A DNA stretch of 64,000 nt. Origin: Strongyloides papillosus (Eukaryota > Nematoda > Chromadorea > Rhabditida > Strongyloididae). Below, in pieces: positions 1 through 10,352 of this stretch (its first letter is position 1; each line of letters starts with the position of its first letter). The DNA is taken from positions 1,860,001 to 1,924,000 of the forward strand of contig SRSI01000010.1 of assembly GCA_005656395.1 (NCBI GenBank), read 5' to 3'. The notes under the pieces were generated by a model. The model made no database searches and had not been told where the DNA came from. It saw nothing but the letters and a program-made list of their open reading frames with translations. Both the position numbers and the translations under genes were made by a program.

Positions 1-417
1 GCATTTTAGAAAAGCCCATCTCAATTATAAAAAATAATTGTTATCTTATTATTCCTTCGACAGTTAATTTTTTAATATTCCGGTACTTATTTTGATTTAA
101 TTCTAAATGGAACGAATTTGTTATAAACAAGATTTTATATAGTCTTAATTTTTTATATTAAATATGCTTATGAGACTGATCTTTCACATTAATCCACTTT
201 ATTATATCGTTATAATATATATACTTGCTTTATTTTTAATAAAATTTATTATTACAATATTTGCTTATGATGTAAAAAAATTTTTTTAAATAGTTTAAAT
301 AAATATTCTTATATAAAGAGACTGATTTATTTTTTTTACAAAATAAAACTACAATGAATTTATGATAAACAAAAATAAAACGGAATTATAACATTGATAA
401 ATATGTATATATTTTTT
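1..417. other. AT-rich intergenic, 3' flank of bbs-7
   Basis: No reading frame with protein-like composition was seen on either strand. The segment holds A/T homopolymers and serves as the 3' flank of the minus-strand bbs-7 gene. Nothing else is recognised. Confidence 0.5.
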
Positions 418-3400
418 TCATAACTTCCTGTTAAAAAATTCAATAATATTATCCAAGGAATAGTTATCATGTAGAATTTCAATTAACTCATCAATTTTAT
501 GCTTAGAATTTTGTCCTTTCATTTTAAATTTATCAATGTATAAGTCAGTAATTATGCCGATTAACCTATCAAAATAAATAGTTTGTTTTTTATTTTCTTC
601 ATGTAATCTATCATAAGAGTTTAAAATTTCATTTAATTCAGGAGTAAGATAATCTACATCATTGAATGTTGATTTTAGTTCCTAAAAAAATGGAAAGAGA
701 AAGTTTATCTAAATATAATTATTCAATACACCTACTTTTAACGCTTTTGCCATTTCTATTTTAAAAAGCAGATTTGTTTGATATTCCATCTTTGGATGCA
801 TCAATTTCAGAGTGTGTGGGATACTTGCATCATCAATTACTAAAAAAACACTATTATTTTCCAAAAAGATAAATTCATTTAATGAATATTAAATATGTAC
901 ATAATGATAAAAAATAATTTAAATGGACAAAACAATACATACCAACATTTAAATTCACTTTAAATTCTTTTTCGGTAATCTCTTTACTAATAACATCTTT
1001 CAAAATTGCTATTGTACTTAAATTATCACTTTCATAAATTGCTTTCCCTTCGTGTAGGTTGCTCTTAGTAAAGTTCCACCATTAAATGTACTCTTGAAGT
1101 AAAATTTTACTTCATCTAGTGGTGGGCATTTTTCTGAAACTTGACTACAACACATATATAACCATGAATGTGCTTCAGCTAAATTAAAGTTTCCTTCTAA
1201 TATTAATTTATTAAACGGCCTTTTTTCATCGAAATCATGAATTTTTTCATGTAAAGCTAAGGGTTTGATAGAGTACGTACGTAACTGAAATTAAGAAGTT
1301 TTTAAGTAATTTATGAAATTCTATACTTTTTACTAATTTTATTTAAAAATAAAATTTTTATATTGAAAAAAAGATATTATTATATCTATTTGTATATTAT
1401 CATTAACATTATAGTCTTTATGTTATTAATATAAAATCTTTTTGTTTGTAGCTTTAGTTTTAAATAACGGATATTCTACGTCAAAATAAGAGGAGTAACG
1501 AATTTTCTTCTAATTATATAAATGAGATATTTTAATTGAAGCATAATATTTTTTAGAAAAATGTCTAGAATAAATCTTACTAAAGTTTTATCTTATTTTC
1601 TTTTAATTATTACTCTTATTGGTAGTTTAACAATAAATACTGTTGAATCAGCTTCTTATGGAGAGTACTTAATTAGTTACGACAATATAAATAAGCGATC
1701 TAGTCCAATGGTAGGTTATTTTTAAAAAATAATTTTTATGTACAATATTGTTTTAGATGAAATGGTACTCTAACTCAAAACGTGGAGGTGATTTATGTGG
1801 TTGTAATATGGGATGCTTTTATCGTTCATTTGGAGCTTGTTCTGCATGCTGTTCACTTGGGATATAGACCTTAAACTTTTTCTTTTTAATAAAATGTCAA
1901 AATCAGCCACACAACATAAAATTTTAGTCGTGTTTCACTATGTTAAAATATGTCCAAGTATCAAAATTATCACATAATATAATAAACTATGATGATCTAT
2001 CTTATCACCATTTCCATAAAAGTCGTTTAACAATAAAAGTTTTTATCACTCACCTGACATGTTTTAGGTAAACTTTTTGGTACTACATATGCTTTTAAGA
2101 TACCATATTGTCCTTCCACAGATCGTATGCGAATCTCTATACGATTTGTATTCGATTGGCATCTATATGAAGCTAAGAGAGCATTACCATGTTCTGGAAA
2201 AATATCTGTATTTGTTAGTGAAACAACACTTAAATTTTTGTCTACATCCATTAATTCCACATTAACATTACTTTGAAGAATAACAAAATCAATTGGAAGA
2301 ACCAATTCAATTGTTAATGTATAACAAGCAAGTTCTTTATTTAATGTAAAATTGTCATTAATAACAAACTCTGGAGCAATAATTACTTCATCATCATCTT
2401 TAGCTACAGTTTCTTGAAATTTTGTTCTGTGTTCTTGAAGTTGAGTTTCTAATTCCGAAATTTCTTTTTTTAATTGTTCCATTTTAATGTCAAATTGTGG
2501 AACAAAATTCGATTCTCCTTCTTTGTTATCTTTCGGTGGTTCAGTTGTCAAGGAAAAAATCCATCCCGAATATGAAGAAACAATTAACTCGTCATAATTT
2601 TGATTTGTAAACCTCCCACACACTATTCCAGTAATTGAATCTTCACTACTATAAGTTTGTTTTAATGTAAAATTATCCATTTCGTCAACATTGAAAAAGT
2701 CTATTGTCCCATCATCTTTAGCAATAATAACATCGGGATGTGTGTTACCATATAATGAATAATAAAAAACAGAAGTTACTTTAGAAATAGAGGTTGTATC
2801 AATTTCCCATAATATTTTTCCTTCTTTTTCTGGTAAATCAAGTAATCCTACTTTTCCATCCCTTGTTCCATATAAAACTCTCTGTCTACTGTACCCACCA
2901 TCATTCATATATAGGGATAAAATATTTGCTACATCACTTATTTTTATAACATAACATAATTCTCCATTACTCAGCACACGTATTTTTTTATCTTCACATG
3001 ATATTATGGGTGTTAAACCCCTTCCAACCCAACTTCCTTCCAATATGGGTAGACAAATAACATCAGTTATTACTTCCCCACAAATATAACTCTTAAAAAA
3101 ACAATAATATTATAAAATGCTTTTCTTACATTAGTTTCTTGAAGATCATGATAATGTGTTAAAACATTCCTCGAACATATTAATAAATCAACACCATAAA
3201 CATGCATCGCTGTTATTGGTTCTGTAAAATTACATTCAAATGAAAAAAAAAGTTTTCCTTTCCTTGAATATCCTTTAACACAATTATCTGCACCAATAAA
3301 AATTCGATCCTGAATAGAATTAAGTGCACCACCTAACTTTACATTATTTATTGGCGGACCAGGCAATGTACTAAATACTACATTAAAAGATGAATCTCTA

Positions 3401-3634
3401 TTTTCAAGACAAGTAAGAACACCATCTTGACTTCCAACAACAATCTAAAACGTTATTAAATAATATTAATGTATCAATATTTTTTTTAGTAATTTTTCAA
3501 ACCTTGACTAAACTTTTATGCTTCTTCTTTTTCTTTGTTTTTTTTTCTTCATCGGGTAATGTTATTATTTTTAAACAATCTTTAGAAGTAGTTCCAACTT
3601 GTAAAATATCAATACGAGATAAATTTAAATTCAT
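418..3634 (-). CDS. bbs-7: BBS7, BBSome subunit (C. elegans bbs-7/osm-12), six exons, one frameshift
   Basis: Subunit of the BBSome, the coat complex that moves membrane cargo in ciliated sensory neurons. Minus-strand exons read by eye: 3634-3503, 3444-3130, 3091-2054, 1284-943, 839-736, 681-418, all with GT-AG ends and consistent phases. The start (MNLNLSRIDILQVG) aligns with the vertebrate BBS7 N-terminus. The N-terminal half is the beta-propeller; then a coiled coil near KKEISELETQLQEH, the GAE-like region (NDNFTLNKELACYTL), IRSVEGQYG, and a C-terminal platform/helical part with HTLKLMHPKMEYQ and ITDLYIDKFKMKG. Length is about 731 residues, close to human. A Lys-rich stretch (KKTKKKKKHK) in exon 1 is extra. 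Exon 4 breaks frame at 1043-1045, where one A more in the coding-strand A-run restores the conserved reading. Intron 4 (2053-1285) hosts a plus-strand peptide gene. Confidence 0.93.
1561..1867 (+). CDS. Secreted six-cysteine peptide precursor nested in a bbs-7 intron
   Basis: Two exons, 1561-1710 and 1757-1867, separated by a 46-bp GT-AG intron, encode 86 residues. Residues about 7-31 form a hydrophobic signal peptide. Dibasic sites K45-R46 and K58-R59 follow, then a C-terminal peptide beginning at G60 with cysteines 64, 66, 70, 78, 81 and 82 (C-x-C-x3-C-x7-C-x2-CC), ending at I86. An upstream polypyrimidine-AG (near 1555) directly before AAAA-ATG looks like a trans-splice acceptor. The architecture of signal peptide, KR cleavage sites and disulfide-rich end fits a neuropeptide-like or other secreted signalling peptide. 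The family is not recognised. It lies entirely in intron 4 of bbs-7 on the opposite strand. Confidence 0.75.
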
Positions 3635-3699
3635 TTGTAGTTTAACTTAAAGTGGTATTATGAAGTATTATTATTTGTAAGGTCCTTTAATGGACAATC

Positions 3700-3713
3700 A
3701 TCTCTATGGCAAC
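3700..3713 (-). promoter_or_regulatory. X-box (DAF-19/RFX site) upstream of bbs-7
   Basis: On the bbs-7 strand this reads GTTGCCATAGAGAT; on plus it is ATCTCTATGGCAAC. It matches the imperfect inverted-repeat X-box that RFX factor DAF-19 binds in ciliary gene promoters (RYYNYY-AT-RRNRAC). It ends 66 bp upstream of the bbs-7 ATG, within the usual 50-200 bp spacing for nematode ciliary genes. The match is seen directly; the function is inferred from family knowledge. Confidence 0.8.
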
Positions 3714-4252
3714 AAATTTTTAGTAGAGTAAATTGAAATGAGTTCCAAATTGCATTAATTATAATTTTTTGATAAGAAAATTGTGTTTAAAAATTTAAAA
3801 CCTCTATTTATATCAATTTCATAAATTAAAATTAATATTTATAAATTTACAAACATAATTTGATAAAAATAAACAATGTTGTTTTGAAAAAAATGATCGA
3901 TTATATGATTAGAAAGATAACTATATTCTTGTGCAGTTGTCATTTTTTCTATTAAAAAATTAAATTTATAGTGATTTTTGATACTTCAAATACTTTTTTG
4001 TTTTCTTTTAATCATTAAATATACAATAAAGGCTACAAAGGTAATTTGAGAATTCTATTGTTCTTAAAATGTATTAATATTATATAAAAGATTGTCCAAT
4101 TAAACATTCAATAATAGGCGCATATTTGATTTTAATCAATGAGAACATTAAAATAATTGAAATACTAAATAATTACTATAATTTTAACAAATTAATAGAA
4201 TAAACAATATTGTTACTTTGTGAAAAATATTTATTGGTAATTAGGTAAAATG
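3714..4252. other. Intergenic between bbs-7 promoter and aspartate dehydrogenase gene
   Basis: AT-rich sequence with no protein-like frame. It contains the distal bbs-7 promoter and the 3' flank of the aspartate dehydrogenase-like gene. Nothing further is recognised. Confidence 0.5.
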
Positions 4253-5056
4253 CTAACAAATGTGTATGCCAGATGGCTTGTATTTACATCTATGAATACT
4301 TGCTAAAAATGAAAAATAAGTGGCATTTCCTGTAACAGCACCAGGTTTAGCTGGATTTTCTCTTCTTATTCTAACATTGAATCCATCCTCTCCAATAACA
4401 TCTAACTCAACAATATGCCATTCAAGCAAATCTGGATCAGCAATTAATTTTGCCTTAACATTATCAAAGCCAAGATTTTTAGCTGCAATAGCAGCACCAG
4501 CCATTGTGTTGACGTTATTTGGTGCTAATTTACATAAGTCACGGACAGGACCTGAATAAAGAGTTTTCAATGTTGATGTCTCTAAGGCTTCATTACATAA
4601 TTTTTTTAAATCACCCAAAACCTTAAATGATGATGGATGTTTAATCATGGATATTGTAAGACCTTTCAATTGACCTAGTTCTGCCATTTTCATTATATCT
4701 TCTGCAGCCCATAAAGCACCAGTGGGAACATAGATAGATCTATTGTATTTTGTTCCTAATTTCTCAACTAAATCATACGTTTCTTGATCTGATAATGCTG
4801 TTGGTGATCCAATAAATAAATTTGTCTCTTCTAATATTACTTTACCATACGTTTTTGTTATATCGGGATGAGCAACTTCAATCATCAAATCAATTCCTTT
4901 TAAATTTTCTTTTGTTATTTTATCTAAAGGTAAAATACCATTTCCCTCGTCAGGAGTTCTATTCCAAATTTTTACAACTTCATAATTACTATCTTTGTCT
5001 AATTCATTTTTTAAAAATTGACCTAAATTTCCAAAACCAATAATACCCACTTTCAT
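4253..5056 (-). CDS. aspdh: Aspartate dehydrogenase domain protein (ASPDH/NadX family)
   Basis: A single uninterrupted exon of 267 codons. Residues 1-15 carry the Rossmann dinucleotide motif (VGIIGFGNLGQ). The middle holds the family pattern VPTGALWAAEDI, and the C-terminal part has NVNTMAGAAIAAKNLGF and WHIVELDVIGEDG, typical of the aspartate dehydrogenase/DUF108 domain. The enzyme family catalyses NAD(P)-dependent interconversion of L-aspartate and iminoaspartate/oxaloacetate; activity of animal members is less clear. Length matches the family. A candidate trans-splice acceptor lies at about 5082, after TTTTTTCTATAG. The strm-1 stop is only 161 bp upstream on the same strand, so the two could be co-transcribed. 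Confidence 0.9.
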   Translation of the reverse strand: MKVGIIGFGNLGQFLKNELDKDSNYEVVKIWNRTPDEGNGILPLDKITKENLKGIDLMIEVAHPDITKTYGKVILEETNLFIGSPTALSDQETYDLVEKLGTKYNRSIYVPTGALWAAEDIMKMAELGQLKGLTISMIKHPSSFKVLGDLKKLCNEALETSTLKTLYSGPVRDLCKLAPNNVNTMAGAAIAAKNLGFDNVKAKLIADPDLLEWHIVELDVIGEDGFNVRIRRENPAKPGAVTGNATYFSFLASIHRCKYKPSGIHIC

Positions 5057-5217
5057 TTTAATGTTACCTTATTGAGTAGTCCTATAGAAAAAAATACATT
5101 AGTAAGTGTTATATAAAATGTATATATGTCAAGGAATATTATAACCGTTTAAAATATATAGAAATTATATAATAATTATTACAATAATATGTCATATGAA
5201 AATAAAAAAGAATTAAG

Positions 5218-6255
5218 TTAAATTTTTTCGAAAACCAATATCTCACCACCACTTAGAATTCCCAATTCTCCTCCTTTAACAATTTTATTAACAGTTCCAC
5301 TTAAAAAAGTTTTATTAAATTCATAAAATCCTTTAGGTAATATATTTAATGCTTGTCCTGTTTTAATTAAAAAACCAACTAAATCAGACTGAGCAAGCCA
5401 CATGAATACCTTGTTTGAACTAAAGCAATAATAAAATGGTTGATTTGTTTCTTTAGTCAAATCAATGTTCTCAACAAAACGTAAATTACATTCTCTAGCG
5501 ATACTTATCATTTCATCTTTACTATGCAATGAAGGCATTCCACATGCATATTCTAACCCTTCGATTTGTTCTCGGTGTATCTCTATTTTAGGGTTATATT
5601 TTGATGTAGTTAAAAGGTCATAACAAACAAATTTACCACCTTTTTTTAAAACTCTAGAAATTTCTAATAACGCTGGTTTTAAATCAACCAAATATTTTAG
5701 TGAATAAATTGCATAAGCACATGAAAAATGATTATCTTTAAATGGCATTTTGTGACAATCAGCTTCAATTAATTGGCATCTTGGATAAATTTTTCTTCTA
5801 ACTAATTCTTCATTCCCCATTGCAACTTCATTTGGAGCTATAGTAACACCTGTTATTGAAGCATTAGTATAGGCTAAATCACGAATAACTCCTCCAATAC
5901 CACAACCAATATCTAAACAATTTTTTGTATCATCTAGTTGTAAAGTTTCACCTATTCTCCTATGCAACTCTTCAAGAGCATCCTCCAATAAAATGTTTTG
6001 ATTTCTTGGAGGAACAAAATGAAAGTTTCCATTGAAATATTCATCAATAATTCCAGACATTACTTTGTAATAATGTGCTGTTACAGGACCATGATCACCA
6101 GTTTTCTTAGCTTCATTAAATAAATTATTATGTTCTTCACAAAAAGATACCTAAATACTTATATAATTATATTTTTAGACATAATTACCTACCAAGTCTT
6201 GCCTGTTAAAATAATATAATAGTTTTAAAAAATTTCTGGTTAAATCAATAGACAT
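5218..6255 (-). CDS. strm-1: Sterol methyltransferase STRM-1-like (nematode nuclear C-4 methylase)
   Basis: Two exons, 6255-6193 and 6150-5218, give 331 residues, the size of C. elegans STRM-1. The N-terminal part carries HGPVTAHYYKVMSGIIDEYF, then FHFVPP, SAM-binding motif I (CLDIGCGIGGVIRDLA), ADCHKMPFKDNHF and a C-terminal sterol-methyltransferase region. In nematodes STRM-1 methylates the sterol A-ring at C-4 and so limits substrate for dafachronic-acid hormones that control dauer or infective-larva development; that role is family knowledge. The start is the first ATG of exon 1, which encodes a hydrophobic stretch. The 161-bp gap to the next minus gene suggests an operon. Confidence 0.92.
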
Positions 6256-9134
6256 ATTTTTTAATATTCTAGATGAGAAAAATTTATTTCTTAGGAAATT
6301 AATAAGAGGAAACTTCTAAAAAGGTCAACTTATTTTAAATGAAAGATTTAATGTCTAAGAAAAAGAATATGAAATATTTATTTAGAATTCGTAGATGACC
6401 TTTGTGATAATGACCTCTTAAGAGATGGATATTATTACCTTTGAACTAAAATATTTGTATTTATAAAAAAAAGAATTCTTATGATCAGCACATACATTCT
6501 CCTTGTGAATCTCTAAATTTATAACTGTTTTTTGAACTTATCATTAACCTTTCAAATTGTACATAAAATGTGATATCTATAGTACTTTTTTTTAATTATT
6601 TATATAATTAAAAGTTGTTTTCTTTTAAAATTAATTACTTAATGAATCGAAATTATTTTATTTTTAAAGATTATACTAATTATGAGTAAATTACTACAGT
6701 TGTAAGATAATCTTTAATTAAAACACCATAGCTTATTTTGATGTAGAAAAAAAATATTTTAATTATACCCATAAATCCAAAAAATTACTTATTATCAATG
6801 TGAAAAGTGACTTTGTAAAATAAAATTAAAGTTGGAATCACTTCCTTTTCGGTAAAAATACTTTGCATTTTTTCATTTTGCAGTTAAAACAATTGTTATT
6901 TATTGAAGAATATTTAATCAAATTTTTTTAAAAAAATTTTGTTTGTATTGTTAAGTTCATATGAAAATAATAACCAGAAATTACTCTACAAAGTGATGCA
7001 TAAAAATTCTGAAATGGTACAATTTTAATATCACAAAGGTATTATTCTTTAATAGCGACAGCTTTGATAACTAATTAAAATTTTTTTTAATTATATCCTA
7101 GCAACATGAAATTGTCTTGTTCTAATTTTTAAAAGAAAAATTATGATGATTAAATTACCTGGTAATCCTTTTTTCATTCTTCTTATAAAAATTATACAAA
7201 CAACTTCAAACGTAAATTAAAAGTTATCTTGTTTAAATTTTCCATTTTAAGTAAAATTAATGTTCTCCCTTTAACAATCATAAATTTATGGAAAATAATT
7301 TTCATTAATAGATATTTGATAATGTTATCAATTTCAACACTCCACATAACTTTAAAATCTTAAAGGTCTGTATTCATAAAATATGTAGAAAATGAAAGTG
7401 TCAAGAATGTTTTTAACAAATCCTCCAAAAGTCTTATTTCTAAAACCACATCTCAAACTTAATCACACAATAAACATCTTAAAAAGCTTTTTTGTTTCAT
7501 TCCGTTGATCATCAATCAGTTGTAAATGTTTTAATTTCAATATTTTGATTTATATACTATACCATTTTAGAAAAACAGAAGTTTCATAATATATTTTTAT
7601 TATATACACCAAAAATATATTTTTAAAAAATAACCATTAATTTAAATAATGACAAATTTTCGACTTCAACAATGTGTTAATTTGTTTGATAACATTAAAA
7701 AATTATCAATAAAAAGCTTCACTTTCCATCTTGAATTATTGCAAATGAAAATAATGGCAAAGTAAAAATTAGTAGTTCTTTTTACATAAACTTTTGTAAA
7801 AAGGTTTAAAGATATCAAAATACTAGTCAATTAAAATTTTTTATTTAACAATTGAAATTAAATTGATTATTTTAATGAGAAAAAAAACTTTTGTAGTTAA
7901 ACATAAACAGATAAGTACGATAATTTATGTTAATTTTTTCCATCTAAACAATAAGATCAAAAGTCTATATTTATACCTCCAAAATTCGTATAAATTTAAT
8001 AAAAAAAGAGCAAATAATTCTCAATGTGAAAACCAAGATATTTATACATAGAACATTCTTTATTACTTATAAGTTTTTTCTTTAGTTTTAATAAATCAAA
8101 AGTATTACTCACTCCTTTGAATAATAATTAGAGAATATCAGACTTTATATGAATGAAAAAATCGACAAAAATACACATTATGATGTGGCTAGTTAATATG
8201 TTAAAACTTTTACTTTTTATTTAAAATAATAACATACCAAATGTGGTTATATAGAACCAGGTTTATTAGCATTTTATAATCTTAAAAATACTAAATAGTG
8301 ATTTTACATCAAACTAATATATTAACAACATGTTCAAGTTTTGTTTTTTTAAATCGTGAATAATGTTACAAATAATAGATAGATTTAACATGAAAATGTA
8401 CAAAGTTAGTTGGAAGGCTTTTTATTTGTAATATAATGTAAATGTTATTAAAATTAATATATTAAAAAATGTAAGTAGTTTTTTCTCTGCATTTTATTTT
8501 GATTCACATAATGTAGTTATAAAATTATAGTATATGTTCTTAAGTAGCAATGTCTTGACTAACTTATAATTGTTACAATTTGTCTGATGAATCATTAGAT
8601 TTTATTTTTTAATATCATTTCAAAATCTTAACCATATAATGATATTTTTTTATCCCCAATCTTTTCTATATTTAAAGTAAATATTAATATTATTATTGTT
8701 ATGAAATTTAATTTTTATTTATGGGTATTAAAAACTTATATCCAAACAATGATGTGCGATATCATTGTGATTTAATGTATTTCAAGTCTTATTTTCCAAT
8801 ATATATATTATTGAAATTCTCTTTTTATCATAAAAATTTATTGATATTAAACAATATATAAGCATTACTGTTTAAAAAAAGAAATAATCTCATTCTTTGG
8901 ATTTCCTATACAAAAAATGTTTTTTTGTAAATTATTTTTCTATACGTTTTATTTTTTACGTTCTTAGTTCACCAATGAAGGATGTTTTTCATATATAAAA
9001 GTATTACAAACTATTTAACAGATACAACCTTTAAAGTGAAATCCGTTTATTTTATATCACAAACAATAAACTACAAATAATTGAATAATAGACTATTATT
9101 TAACATAATTTTTCCCATATCCTTAATAATTACT
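6256..9134. other. 2.9-kb AT-rich intergenic region
   Basis: Contains the strm-1 promoter on the left and the 3' flank of the 405-residue gene on the right. Short open stretches (such as 7863-8051) have random AT-rich composition. No RNA gene or repeat was recognised. Confidence 0.5.
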
Positions 9135-10352
9135 TTAAACTTTTCTACAACCATATCCACCTTTTCCCTTGTGCTTAGCAAAAATAGCTTTTACCTCTTT
9201 ACTCATCTTTGGTCTCATTGGATTCCTGTCAACAACAAAGATTTCCTTCCCAAGATCTTTCATAATAACATCATTATTGGAGAAATTTTTAATTACATAA
9301 TTTTTCCATTGTTTTACAGTGTATCTATTGCTGATTTTAATCATTTCCTCTCTTGTATATGTGGGTGATCTATTTTCAATATCTGATAATGTTAATATAG
9401 TAGTAGATTGTGAATTGATCTTCTTAGCACCACTAACACGAGGGGATTTGTTTGACATTTTTTTGATTAAGTTATCAAGGAACATTTTGTAGAGATTACT
9501 TTCATCTGCCTCAGTTTCATTATATAACAAACCACAATAAGCCGAATTCCAAAGATTTTTCATTTCTGGAGCCTTAGGAGTTTTAGGAGTTGGGAGAGAG
9601 TATTGCGATCCATGAACTGATAAAGATATTTTAGGTACAGGGAATTCTTTTGTTTTGATATTACTGTTATGGTATACTCTTGTATTACATGATTTCTTAT
9701 TGATAAATGTTTCATTTTGTAATTCATATGGTGTGTAGAAATTATTATAGGAAAGTGGAATTGATGATGAGTAGTTTAATGATTTATCATTACTAATTTT
9801 TTTATTGTTTCTAACGTAAGGATTGCTTTTTTGTAAATATTCTGAGTAAAGTGAGTTATCATTAAAATCATTAGTATATCCACTATTAATACTCTCAACA
9901 ATAGAATTAATGCTATTTGTTTTTTTTTCTTTTTGTAATGTTAACAAAATACCAAAATTGTTATCTGGATTTTGGCCCAAAATTTCTTTCCATTGTTTGA
10001 AGTCATATTGCCAAGCTATTTCAACCATTGTAGATCTTGAATAAATTTTATACCCATCAATTCCGTCATTTTTTGAGGAAGTCTTAACCATCGGAAGGCG
10101 TTCAATATTACCGGTTGAAGCAATAGTTGATTTTGAGGAAGACATTAAATTCTTCATATTAGAATAGTCGCCACTTCCAAGAAATAAGTTATTAAATAAG
10201 ACAGAATTGTTATCAATGGATGACAAAATTTGACTATTAGACGATAAATTTTTGGAACCAGTAGTAGTAGAATGAGTATTCTTATTAAACATTTTCTTAT
10301 TAAATAAATTGTAGGTAGTGTTATAGTTAAGATGATTTATCTCCCCAAACAT
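9135..10352 (-). CDS. Unrecognised Asn/Ser-rich protein with duplicated YxxxxM-hydrophobic motif
   Basis: A 405-codon single-exon frame, far longer than chance frames nearby. The protein is Asn/Ser/Lys-rich and mostly disordered in appearance. Two related segments stand out: Y104-SRSTMVEI ending KQWKEIL at 125, and Y332-TREEMIKI ending KQWKNYV at 353. They share Y, R, M, I, Y and KQWK at equal spacing. Each begins like the eIF4E-binding consensus YxxxxL-hydrophobic, with M in place of L, and the second resembles the YT(K/R)EELL core of 4E-T. A conserved-looking basic tail (residues 366-405) follows. It may bind eIF4E-type proteins, but this is inference. The ATG at 10352 is the first after a possible splice-leader AG near 10400; the true N-terminus is not certain. 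Confidence 0.75.
   Translation of the reverse strand: MFGEINHLNYNTTYNLFNKKMFNKNTHSTTTGSKNLSSNSQILSSIDNNSVLFNNLFLGSGDYSNMKNLMSSSKSTIASTGNIERLPMVKTSSKNDGIDGYKIYSRSTMVEIAWQYDFKQWKEILGQNPDNNFGILLTLQKEKKTNSINSIVESINSGYTNDFNDNSLYSEYLQKSNPYVRNNKKISNDKSLNYSSSIPLSYNNFYTPYELQNETFINKKSCNTRVYHNSNIKTKEFPVPKISLSVHGSQYSLPTPKTPKAPEMKNLWNSAYCGLLYNETEADESNLYKMFLDNLIKKMSNKSPRVSGAKKINSQSTTILTLSDIENRSPTYTREEMIKISNRYTVKQWKNYVIKNFSNNDVIMKDLGKEIFVVDRNPMRPKMSKEVKAIFAKHKGKGGYGCRKV

Noticed and set aside
1711..1756. Reading the peptide gene as part of bbs-7
   Set aside because: Strand is opposite, and bbs-7 exons on either side join in phase without it.
2077..2265. 62-codon plus-strand frame
   Set aside because: Antisense shadow of the large bbs-7 exon 2054-3091, which has clear family similarity.
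7863..8051. 62-codon plus-strand frame in the strm-1 upstream region
   Set aside because: Composition is that of random AT-rich DNA; no start context or similarity.
9081..9368. 95-codon plus-strand frame
   Set aside because: Antisense to the 3' end of the 405-residue gene; hydrophobic look comes from reverse-complement codons.
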